20,316 nucleotides of DNA from Micavibrio aeruginosavorus (lineage in GTDB: Bacteria; Pseudomonadota; Alphaproteobacteria; Micavibrionales; Micavibrionaceae), in contig QFOT01000022.1 of NCBI GenBank assembly GCA_003241285.1, forward strand, positions 1 to 20,316, in the 5' to 3' direction. Both the position numbers and the translations under genes were made by a program. Within the stretch, counting starts at the first letter, position 1. Every line of letters begins with the position of its first letter. The notes under the pieces were generated by a model. That model saw nothing but the letters and a program-made list of their open reading frames with translations, did no database searches and had not been told where the DNA came from. Below are positions 5,405-11,826 of this stretch, piece by piece.

Positions 5405-6774
5405 TTCGCCTCGATATCGAATTTCTTTAAAATTGCCGTTTGCTTTTTCTGAAGTTCGGCAAGGTTGAAGCCTTCGATCATTTCATTGAATAATCTGTAC
5501 CAATTGATTTCCGCTTTCATATGAATGAATACGGAGCCGAGGCCGAGTGCGGCGCGATCCATAAAGACGAATTCACGCGGCACGGTGACACCGCCTACTT
5601 CGCGAAGTTGCTGATGAACTTTTTGCGCGGTTTCTTTGCCATAGACGCCGCCTTTTGCTTCGCCGATCCTGCGGATTTTATCGTCCATCAAGGGCTCGTA
5701 TAAAAACTTTGCCCAGATGGTCAATGTTTCGATCTGTTCTTTGCTTAAGTTTTTGAAGCCCCATGTTTCATAGGCATGGACGGCGAGTTTCTGGTCGTCG
5801 TTCAGCAGCGCGTGATAAAGGTCGATCACGCCGCCGACGAAATCGGGGCGGAAAACGCGGATACAGCCAAAATCAAGCAGGTTGATACTTAAATCCTTGC
5901 GGATCGTATAATTGCCGAGATGCGGGTCGCCGTGAATGATGCCGTAATGATAAAGAGGTACATACCAGGCGCGGAACATATTCAGGGCAATGGTATTGCG
6001 GGTTTCGATATCTGATTCTTTGAATTCTAAAATCTTCGTGCCGTCCATCCATTGGGACGTTAAAAGACGCGATGTGGACAGATCGTCTATCACACGCGGT
6101 ACATGAACATTCGGTTCGTCTTTTAGAATTTCAGTATAAAGTTTTTGATGACGGCTTTCGAGTTCGTAATCCAGTTCCTCATTGAGCCGGGCTTTCAGCT
6201 CGTCGTAAATATTACTTGTCTTGATCGCCTTATCGTAGCTTTCGTAGAGAGAAAAAAGAATTTTGAGTTGATTGAGATCGGCACTAATCGCCGATTGCAT
6301 ATCAGGGTATTGAAGTTTGCAGGCAACGCTCTGGCCGCTTGTCGTCACGGCTTTATGGACTTGTCCAAGGCTGGCGGCAGCCGCAGCTTCTTTTTCAAAA
6401 ACCTTGAAATTACTTTCCCAATCTTCACCAAGCTCGGAGCGCATGCGGCGGCGGACGAAAGGCCAGCCCATCGGCGGCGCGTTGGATTGTAATTGCTGCA
6501 TAGCTTCCGCATATTCAGGCGGCAGGGCTTCGGGAATAGTCGAGAGAATTTGCCCGACTTTCATCAAGGGGCCTTTGAGATTACCAAGCGCCTGCATCAA
6601 ATCTTCCGCGTGCTTGCCGCGCTCGATTTTGATTCCCAGAAATTTCTCCCCCGCCATGCGGACGGCAAGCCCGCCTACAGTTGTCGATACTTTCCCGTAT
6701 CGCTTGATCTGGGTGCCGAATTGTTTTTCGCTTTTATTCTTGTTTTTGTCAGGGGGATTTTTTTTCTCAGGCAT
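5401..6774 (-). CDS. ABC1/UbiB (AarF/ADCK) atypical kinase
   Basis: 457-aa protein of the ABC1/ADCK/UbiB family, linked to ubiquinone synthesis in bacteria and mitochondria (COQ8). Family motifs in order: KxGQ (Lys72-Gln75) in the N-terminal extension; Ala-rich AAAASLGQVH (131-140) replacing the usual glycine loop; the nucleotide lysine in ACKLQYP (Lys153); ExD at Glu200-Asp202; HGDPHLGN (281-288); and DFG (301-303). There is no C-terminal pair of membrane helices as in E. coli UbiB, so it is more like the soluble COQ8/ADCK type. It is divergent from COQ9, which supports a ubiquinone role. The start codon lacks a ribosome binding site. Codons 4-6 contain a run of eight A that could be a slippage site. 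Confidence in family is very high; exact orthology to ubiB is less sure. Confidence 0.88.
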   Translation of the reverse strand: MPEKKNPPDKNKNKSEKQFGTQIKRYGKVSTTVGGLAVRMAGEKFLGIKIERGKHAEDLMQALGNLKGPLMKVGQILSTIPEALPPEYAEAMQQLQSNAPPMGWPFVRRRMRSELGEDWESNFKVFEKEAAAAASLGQVHKAVTTSGQSVACKLQYPDMQSAISADLNQLKILFSLYESYDKAIKTSNIYDELKARLNEELDYELESRHQKLYTEILKDEPNVHVPRVIDDLSTSRLLTSQWMDGTKILEFKESDIETRNTIALNMFRAWYVPLYHYGIIHGDPHLGNYTIRKDLSINLLDFGCIRVFRPDFVGGVIDLYHALLNDDQKLAVHAYETWGFKNLSKEQIETLTIWAKFLYEPLMDDKIRRIGEAKGGVYGKETAQKVHQQLREVGGVTVPREFVFMDRAALGLGSVFIHMKAEINWYRLFNEMIEGFNLAELQKKQTAILKKFDIEAN

Positions 6775-6780
6775 GATGTA

Positions 6781-6809
6781 GTTTTAAAGCAAAACGAAGT
6801 GCAATGCAA
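6781..6809 (-). promoter_or_regulatory. Promoter of the ABC1 kinase gene, possibly leaderless
   Basis: On the minus strand TTGCAT (6804-6809) and TAAAAC (6781-6786) are 17 nt apart. The -10 ends 6 nt before the ATG at 6774, so the transcript would begin at or next to the start codon. No Shine-Dalgarno is visible. Both hexamers match consensus only partly. Confidence 0.4.
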
Positions 6810-6875
6810 AACACTCAAAGCTTTCCAAACAACGGGTGATTTTGGTAGAGTCTGGGCATAATAAAGAGGGTTTAT

Positions 6876-7508
6876 ATGCAAGATTTGCAATCGATTAAGG
6901 ATAAAATTCTTCTCGCCATGATATCGGATGTCAGTAGCAAAGGCTGGAGCTGGGAGGCGGCGCAGGAAGCCGCTTTAACGGAAGGTTTTCAGGACGGAAT
7001 GTGCAAGGCCGTGTTTCCGGAAGGCCTGAGTGACGTCGTTGCCCATTTTTCCGATATCGTTGACCGCGAGATGATGAAGCAGCTGGAGAATAAAAATACT
7101 GAAAAAATGAGAGTCCGCGAACGGATCGGGGCAGCAATTTTGACCCGTTTCGACGTTCTGGAAAGCATGGGGGCGCGCTCGGCGACCAAGGCCGCCATGT
7201 CGTTCTGGGCTTTTCCAACGAGGGTATTACAGGGGCAGCGCGTCTTATGGCGCAGTGCGGACAGGATCTGGAAATGGGCCGGAGATACGGCGCAGGATTA
7301 TAACCGTTATACCAAACGCGGCCTTTTATCCTCGCTGATGATGGGCACGACTTTGGTCTGGATGGATGACAGGTCGCCCGGCGGGGAGGTTACCAAGGCG
7401 TTTCTGGAGCGGCGGATAGAGAATATCATGGAAATCGGCCGGACAATTGGTACAATCGGGCAGAAGGTGCCAGACATGGCGACCAAAGCCTGGACCCGGA
7501 ATTCATGA
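6876..7508 (+). CDS. COQ9 family ubiquinone biosynthesis protein
   Basis: 210-aa COQ9-family protein. COQ9 is a lipid-binding protein with a TetR-like helical fold that helps present ubiquinone intermediates to the hydroxylase COQ7; it is known from mitochondria and alphaproteobacteria. Seen here: an N-terminal helix-turn-helix-like region (LLAMISDVSSKGWSWEAAQEAA, about 12-33), the FPEGLSDVVAHFSDIVD segment, and the C-terminal core LVWMDDRSPGGEVTKAFLERRIENIMEIGR (160-189), which matches the family signature W..D.S...T..FL.RRI..VM. The ATG follows an AGAGGG ribosome binding site. A CATAAT hexamer at 6857-6862 may be its -10. It is divergent from the ABC1 kinase and overlaps the next gene by 4 nt (ATGA), implying translational coupling. 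Confidence 0.85.
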   Translation: MQDLQSIKDKILLAMISDVSSKGWSWEAAQEAALTEGFQDGMCKAVFPEGLSDVVAHFSDIVDREMMKQLENKNTEKMRVRERIGAAILTRFDVLESMGARSATKAAMSFWAFPTRVLQGQRVLWRSADRIWKWAGDTAQDYNRYTKRGLLSSLMMGTTLVWMDDRSPGGEVTKAFLERRIENIMEIGRTIGTIGQKVPDMATKAWTRNS

Positions 7509-8140
7509 TCTCATCTATACGCGCCGCCAATATTCTTATTCTCCTGATGGCTTTTTCTTTTTCTGCGCTGGCGCAAGAAAACCCAATTCCAACAAAAGCA
7601 CCGTTTCAGACCGATGCCGCGACGCCAGCAAGCAACGGCTCTAAACTTATGGGCATGTATGATGTCGAAAGGCAGGAAGATGTCGTGCCGATGGATAAGC
7701 CGCACCGGACATCCGAGCAGGTTGCGACATGGGTCGAAGAAAGTATCGCCACAGCGCTCAATATCCAGAACGGGTGGGACGAGCAGCAGAAAAAAGCGGC
7801 CCCGCTTTTCGATTCTTACGGTATTCAGGAGTATAAGAAATATCTCGATACCAGCGGTATCCTGAATAATCTCTCCGCTCACAATCTTCAGCTCAATTCG
7901 ATCGCGGATTCCGCTTCCGTATTGCTCAGCGAGGGCGCCTTGTCCGGGACGTATCACTGGCTCTATCAGATGCCGGTCATGCTGACTTATTACGACCGGG
8001 GCACTAAAACGCTGAAAAACAACAAGCTCAGGGTACAAAACCAGAAAATAATGGTTAGGGTCCAGGTCGGGCGTGTTGCCAAGGCACGTGATGACACGGG
8101 TATCGTCATCGAGCGCTGGAGCGTGCTTCCCTTAAGATAA
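7505..8140 (+). CDS. IcmL/DotI-like exported protein
   Basis: 211-aa protein with a signal peptide (residues 1-23, cleavage after SALA), a low-complexity linker to about 65, and a domain (68-211) resembling the periplasmic part of DotI/IcmL (TraM of conjugation systems). Matching features are the WVEESIATALNI... helix, YGIQEYKKYLDTSGIL, a SASVLLSEGALSGTYHWLYQMPVMLTYYD strand series and a late MVRVQVGRV strand. In type IVB secretion systems DotI/IcmL is an inner-membrane core component. Here the N-terminus looks cleavable rather than a retained anchor, and no other Dot/Icm gene is present. The ATGA overlap couples it to COQ9. The domain resemblance is by eye and moderate; a role in secretion is not shown. 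Confidence 0.65.
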   Translation: MISSIRAANILILLMAFSFSALAQENPIPTKAPFQTDAATPASNGSKLMGMYDVERQEDVVPMDKPHRTSEQVATWVEESIATALNIQNGWDEQQKKAAPLFDSYGIQEYKKYLDTSGILNNLSAHNLQLNSIADSASVLLSEGALSGTYHWLYQMPVMLTYYDRGTKTLKNNKLRVQNQKIMVRVQVGRVAKARDDTGIVIERWSVLPLR

Positions 8141-8249
8141 TTGTCGATCTTTATGTCACGAAACCTGTGACTAAGGCGATTTCCGGCTTGCGCAAATGCG
8201 GCGTCATTTAGTAGGGTCAGCCATCAACAAACAGATGAGAGAGTAGACT

Positions 8250-8540
8250 ATGGCCCAGACAGCTATGGCAAATGATGCCCCGACTTCAACAGACGAAAAA
8301 GATATCGGCGGCGTATCGGGTAAGCGGCTTCGCGGCTATCTGGACCGTATCGAGCGTCTGGAAGAAGAGAAAAAAGGCATCGCCGACGACATCAAGGATA
8401 TCTATGCCGAAGCCAAGGGCGTTGGCTTCGATGCCAAGATTTTACGAAAAGTTTATATGCTTCGCAAGATGAATACTGATAAACGCCGTGAGGAAGAAGA
8501 GCTTCTCGAGCTTTATAAAGCGGCAGTCGGGATTGATTAA
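8250..8540 (+). CDS. gapR: GapR family nucleoid-associated protein (DUF2312)
   Basis: 96-aa basic helical protein of the DUF2312/GapR family. In Caulobacter GapR clamps overtwisted, AT-rich DNA ahead of replication forks and RNA polymerase and assists topoisomerases. The core GVSGKRLRGYLDRIERLEEEKKGIADDIKDIYAEAKGVGFDAKILRKVY (about 21-70) is very well conserved in alphaproteobacteria: a long helix with Arg/Lys spacing for DNA contact, followed by a short helix pair. The first 20 residues are a variable acidic tail. A GAGAG ribosome binding site precedes the ATG. The upstream gap (8141-8249) holds a 5-bp GTCAC/GTGAC hairpin (8155-8171) and a weak TTGCGC...TAGTAG pair. The stop codon overlaps that of the convergent gene by 4 nt. 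Confidence 0.92.
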   Translation: MAQTAMANDAPTSTDEKDIGGVSGKRLRGYLDRIERLEEEKKGIADDIKDIYAEAKGVGFDAKILRKVYMLRKMNTDKRREEEELLELYKAAVGID

Positions 8541-8905
8541 ATCGCGTGGCGAGGGCCTGCGGGATCCGTGGCCCTGAAGCCCGGTTTTTTCAGCTGCTCA
8601 TCCATAAACTCGTTTATGATTCTGCGGCATTCGAACAAATCATTATAGTCTGACAAAGCCGACAGGTAAGCGTTGTGGTCCCGCACGTCTGTTAAAGTGG
8701 CGAGTTGCGGAAGTTTACTCACCAATCTTGCATGAAGATCCCGTTCGAGCGCCTGACGCGGGGTTAAAATCTCATCAGCTGTATCTGTTGGTTCATTTTT
8801 GTTAGAGGCAGTGTCGGAAAAGGCTGCGACAGTCTGTTGGTACGAGGTCATTTCCGGTGACATTATATTGAATTTGGATTTCAAAAATCTGCTTTCGTCT
8901 GTCAT
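8537..8905 (-). CDS. Hypothetical protein, unrecognised
   Basis: 122-aa soluble protein that I do not recognise. There is no signal peptide or membrane segment. The first 45 residues are Ser/Thr/Asp-rich and probably disordered. Residues 46-112 look helical (LTPRQALERDLHARLVSKLPQL, then a Tyr/Leu-rich helix and a helix ending near LKKPG), with a single Cys. The ATG at 8905 has a good AAAGGA ribosome binding site, which supports it being real. It follows the 125-aa gene by 24 nt on the same strand, so the two probably form an operon. It converges on gapR with stops overlapping by 4 nt. Confidence 0.65.
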   Translation of the reverse strand: MTDESRFLKSKFNIMSPEMTSYQQTVAAFSDTASNKNEPTDTADEILTPRQALERDLHARLVSKLPQLATLTDVRDHNAYLSALSDYNDLFECRRIINEFMDEQLKKPGFRATDPAGPRHAI

Positions 8906-8929
8906 GTAAATATCCTTTTTGACATTGTC

Positions 8930-9307
8930 CTAATTCAGGCTCTTTGCGGGCAAAGAGGTCGTTTGTGCCGGTATTGAAATTCTCCGGACACTGAGATTGC
9001 AGTCATCAGGATTGCTGGCTAAGAAATCAGCTTTATTATCCTCGAACATTGTTTTGGCGAATTTATAGAGCTCGGTTTTCTGCGAAGCGGTTGTGCTGGG
9101 AAGTACGGCTTTGAAAGCCTCGAGTATCTTCATCTCCCATTTATCGTCATCCGGTATCTTCAATACATGGGCATTAATCGCAAATCTTTGCCGAAGGGCA
9201 ATAAGATCATCCGCGCCGAAATGGTTGGTCGGGTCGCATACATAAGAAAAATGGCGATTTAAAATAGAAACGCGTTTACGCGTCAGACTGCTGTGTCCGA
9301 TACTCAT
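8930..9307 (-). CDS. Hypothetical protein, unrecognised
   Basis: 125-aa soluble protein with no recognisable family. The N-terminus is basic (SSLTRKRVSILNRHF), the middle is helical with acidic and aromatic residues (DDDKWEMKILEAFKAVL, KTELYKFAKTMFEDNKADFL), and the C-terminus is Ser/Thr/Pro-rich. No signal peptide or membrane helix is present. An AGGA sequence lies 11 nt before the ATG, a rather long spacing. It begins 83 nt after the acetyl-CoA synthetase stop on the same strand and precedes the 122-aa gene by 24 nt. The pair looks lineage-specific; function is unknown. Confidence 0.6.
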   Translation of the reverse strand: MSIGHSSLTRKRVSILNRHFSYVCDPTNHFGADDLIALRQRFAINAHVLKIPDDDKWEMKILEAFKAVLPSTTASQKTELYKFAKTMFEDNKADFLASNPDDCNLSVRRISIPAQTTSLPAKSLN

Positions 9308-9369
9308 TACTCAATAATTCCTGCTCAACTTTTTAATTTTTTAAATTGAAACAAAAACAAAAGAGCTTG

Positions 9370-9397
9370 GCAATAAATTAATTGGAAATTTTATTGC
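9370..9397 (-). terminator. Weak AT-rich hairpin at the acsA end
   Basis: GCAATAAA (9370-9377) and TTTATTGC (9390-9397) form an 8-bp AT-rich stem with a 12-nt loop, overlapping the acetyl-CoA synthetase stop codon. T-runs follow on the minus strand after about 10 nt. It could slow or end transcription before the two small genes, but it is a poor terminator by usual criteria. Confidence 0.3.
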
Positions 9398-11292
9398 TTT
9401 TCCTGTGGCCGGTTTTTAACGAGGTCGTCGACTACGCCGGGATCAGCCAATGTTGAGGTATCGCCAAGGACGTCTATCTCGTTAGCCGCTATTTTCCGAA
9501 GGATTCGGCGCATGATCTTGCCAGAGCGGGTTTTGGGCAGGCCGGGCGCCCATTGAATGACATCGGGGGTGGCGATGGGGCCGATAATATGCCGGACAGT
9601 CTTAACGATCGCGGCCTTCAGGTCTTCACTGGCGTCGGTGCCGGGCAGGAGCGTGACATAAGCGTATATGCCCTGACCTTTCAGGTCATGAGGATAACCG
9701 ACAACGGCGCTTTCCGATACGGCTTCGTGTTCGTTAATGGCGCTTTCAATTTCGGCGGTGCCGAAGCGGTGGCCGGACACATTAATCACATCATCGACGC
9801 GGCCCGTGATCCAGTAATCGCCGTCCTTGTCGCGCCTTGCGCCATCGCCGGTGAAATACATTCCCTTGAAGGTCGAAAAATAAGTTTGCTTGAAGCGTTC
9901 GTGATCCTGATAGACGGATCGCATCATGCCGGGCCAGCTTTCAAGTATAACAAGATTACCTTCGGCTTCGCCCTCCATGATGTTGCCTTCGCCATCGACA
10001 ATCGCCGGGATTACCCCGAAGAAAGGTTTTGTCGCAGAGCCAGGCTTGTAGGTTGTCGTATGAGGAAGGGGCGTAATCATATGACCGCCGGTTTCGGTCT
10101 GCCACCATGTGTCTATAACAGGGCAACGCCTATCGCCGACAATATCGTAATACCATTGCCATGCCTCGGAGTTGATCGGCTCGCCGACGCTGCCGAGAAT
10201 GCGCAAAGATGCACGGCTGGTTTTAGTGACGTAGTCGTCGCCCTCGCGTAGCAGCGCACGGATGGCCGTCGGGGCGGTATAGAAAATATTTACCTGATGT
10301 TTGTCGATAACCTGCCAGAAACGGGAAAAATCGGGATAGTTCGGTACGCCTTCGAAAATCAAGGAGGTGGCGCCATTGGCGAGAGGGCCGTAGACGATAT
10401 AGGAATGGCCCGTAACCCAGCCCACATCCGCCGTGCACCAATAGACATCGCCTTCACGGTAATCGAAGCTCACCTCGTGGGTGAGGGCAGCGTAAACAAG
10501 ATAACCGCCTGTCGTGTGCAAGACACCTTTCGGTTTTCCGGTCGAGCCGGAGGTATAAAGGATAAAGAGCGGGTCTTCCGCGTTCATATCTTCGCAAGGG
10601 CAATCGGTTGATTGTATCGTCACAAAGTCATTCCATGCAATATCGCGGCCTTGAGTCATCGGAATATCTGCGCCGGTATTTTTAAAGACGATAACGGTTT
10701 CAACGTCCGGGCATGATTTCAAAGCCTCATCGACATTAGCTTTAAGCGGTACGCGCTTGCCGCCGCGCCGTCCTTCGTCTGCCGTAATGACAACCGAGGA
10801 TTTGCAGTCATGGATACGGTCTTTGATGGAGTCCGGCGAGAAGCCGCCAAAGACGACCGAATGCACCGCGCCGATACGCGCGCAGGCCAGCATGGCATAA
10901 GCAGCTTCGGGGATCATCGGCATATAGATGGTTACGCGGTCGCCGCGTTTGACGCCTTTGGCTTTAAGCGCATTGGCAAGGCGTGAAACCTCGTCTTTCA
11001 ATTCAGCGTAGGTGATTTTTCTGTCCTGCGACGTATCGTCCCCTTCCCAGATCAGCGCCGTCTGGTTGGCGCGTTTGGGCAAATGGCGGTCAACGCAGTT
11101 ATAGCAAGCGTTCAGGATACCGTCTTCATACCATTTGATATCGACGTTATCGTGAAAGTTTGAATTCTTTATGATGGCTGGTTTTTTCGTCCAGTCGAGG
11201 CGCTGTGCCATCTCGCTCCAGAAACTATCGGGGTCTTTTACAGAGCGTAAATAGAGTTCGTTATAATCCGAGATCGAAGAAACAGGTTTCAT
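9391..11292 (-). CDS. acsA: Acetyl-CoA synthetase (AMP-forming)
   Basis: 633-aa enzyme that activates acetate to acetyl-CoA via acetyl-AMP in the cytoplasm. The ANL-superfamily motifs are complete: the P-loop YTSGSTGKPKG (246-256), WWQTETG (396-402), the Asp of YFTGDGA (about 483), GRVDDVINVSGHR hinge region (497-509), and the catalytic lysine Lys592 in LPKTRSGKIMRR, the usual site of regulatory acetylation. Length agrees with bacterial Acs (about 630-660 aa). The twin tryptophans at 396-397 fit an acetate-sized pocket. The gene starts 4 nt after the MntR-type regulator stop, so it is probably co-transcribed with it. This is an unusual partner and suggests shared control with manganese supply. 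Confidence 0.95.
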   Translation of the reverse strand: MKPVSSISDYNELYLRSVKDPDSFWSEMAQRLDWTKKPAIIKNSNFHDNVDIKWYEDGILNACYNCVDRHLPKRANQTALIWEGDDTSQDRKITYAELKDEVSRLANALKAKGVKRGDRVTIYMPMIPEAAYAMLACARIGAVHSVVFGGFSPDSIKDRIHDCKSSVVITADEGRRGGKRVPLKANVDEALKSCPDVETVIVFKNTGADIPMTQGRDIAWNDFVTIQSTDCPCEDMNAEDPLFILYTSGSTGKPKGVLHTTGGYLVYAALTHEVSFDYREGDVYWCTADVGWVTGHSYIVYGPLANGATSLIFEGVPNYPDFSRFWQVIDKHQVNIFYTAPTAIRALLREGDDYVTKTSRASLRILGSVGEPINSEAWQWYYDIVGDRRCPVIDTWWQTETGGHMITPLPHTTTYKPGSATKPFFGVIPAIVDGEGNIMEGEAEGNLVILESWPGMMRSVYQDHERFKQTYFSTFKGMYFTGDGARRDKDGDYWITGRVDDVINVSGHRFGTAEIESAINEHEAVSESAVVGYPHDLKGQGIYAYVTLLPGTDASEDLKAAIVKTVRHIIGPIATPDVIQWAPGLPKTRSGKIMRRILRKIAANEIDVLGDTSTLADPGVVDDLVKNRPQEKQ

Positions 11293-11296
11293 AAAT

Positions 11297-11743
11297 TTAT
11301 TTTCCCTTCAATTGGTCTGTCAGGCGGGCGAAAGCTTTTAAAGTTTCCTCACTCACATGATGTTCGATGCCTTCGGCATCAAGATGGGCTATTTCAGATT
11401 TTATATTTAATGATCGCAGGAAATTGTAAACAATTTCATGTCTTTTTTTGCAGCGCAGCGCAAGTGCCTTGCCTTTATCGGTCAGGAATAAAGAGCGATA
11501 GGGGCGATTGACGACATAGCCTTCTTTATTCAGGCGGGTAATGATTTTACTTACCGTGGCATGGGCGATACCAAAATATTTCGCGAGATCTATGACCCGG
11601 GCTTCGCCCTGCAATTCAATCAGGTCGGCGATCATTTCGACATAATCCTCAGCTGTTTCGGTCTGATGGGCTTCGCGAACCCGTTCGAAGGCTTTGGCGC
11701 GAATTTCAAGCTGAAGGAGGGGATCGGCTTTTTTTGAGGTCAT
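11297..11743 (-). CDS. mntR: MntR, manganese-responsive transcriptional regulator
   Basis: 148-aa DtxR/MntR-family regulator without the SH3-like domain of iron regulators. It has a winged helix-turn-helix (about 50-90, recognition helix HATVSKIITRLNKEGYV) and a dimerisation domain. Aligned by eye with Bacillus subtilis MntR, all six metal ligands are present: Asp33, Glu36, His102, Glu124, Glu127 and His128 (DAEGIEHHVS). Glu127 stands where iron-type DtxR has Cys, favouring manganese. I start at the ATG at 11743; a TTG two codons upstream is also in frame. It is divergent from mntH with an MntR-box-like palindrome between, so autoregulation and mntH repression are likely. acsA follows after 4 nt. 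No Shine-Dalgarno is visible. Confidence 0.92.
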   Translation of the reverse strand: MTSKKADPLLQLEIRAKAFERVREAHQTETAEDYVEMIADLIELQGEARVIDLAKYFGIAHATVSKIITRLNKEGYVVNRPYRSLFLTDKGKALALRCKKRHEIVYNFLRSLNIKSEIAHLDAEGIEHHVSEETLKAFARLTDQLKGK

Positions 11744-11749
11744 GGCCAA

Positions 11750-11777
11750 AGTCTACCCGATATAAAAGTCTTGTCAA
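11750..11777 (-). promoter_or_regulatory. mntR promoter, possibly leaderless
   Basis: On the minus strand, TTGACA (11772-11777, perfect -35) and TAGACT (11750-11755) are 16 nt apart. The -10 ends 6 nt before the ATG at 11743, predicting a start at the initiation codon. Its -35 overlaps by five bases the -35 of the mntH promoter on the other strand, so the two polymerases would compete. Confidence 0.5.
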
Positions 11778-11798
11778 ATTTGTAGCCATGGCTATATT
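11771..11798 (+). promoter_or_regulatory. mntH promoter
   Basis: TTGTCA (11771-11776) and TATATT (11793-11798) are separated by 16 nt, each one or two bases from the sigma-70 consensus. Transcription would start near 11805, leaving a leader of roughly 20 nt before the ATG at 11827. The MntR-box-like palindrome lies in the spacer and touches the -10. Confidence 0.55.
11783..11794. promoter_or_regulatory. MntR box-like operator
   Basis: TAGCCATGGCTA is a perfect 12-bp palindrome, extended by a T on the right. It matches the core TAGC-N4-GCTA of the enterobacterial MntR box. It overlaps the first two bases of the mntH -10 and lies 6 nt from the mntR -35, so bound MntR with manganese could repress both directions. 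Position and symmetry are seen; binding is inferred. Confidence 0.65.
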
Positions 11799-11826
11799 GT
11801 GTAGGTATGACAGGAAATATGACATT

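Noticed and set aside
6743..6772. Frameshift in the ABC1 kinase gene at the run of eight A.
   Set aside because: The frame is intact from the ATG through all kinase motifs, so there is no evidence of a shift; only slippage potential remains.
9553..10251. A 232-codon open frame on the plus strand.
   Set aside because: It lies wholly antisense inside acsA, whose motifs and length are complete. No recognisable protein family is encoded.
9391..11292. Propionyl-CoA synthetase instead of acetyl-CoA synthetase.
   Set aside because: The motifs and twin Trp at 396-397 fit the acetate-specific pocket. A propionate role cannot be fully excluded but is not supported.
11297..11743. DtxR/IdeR-type iron regulator.
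   Set aside because: No SH3-like C-terminal domain, Glu in the position of the iron-type Cys, and adjacency to mntH favour MntR.
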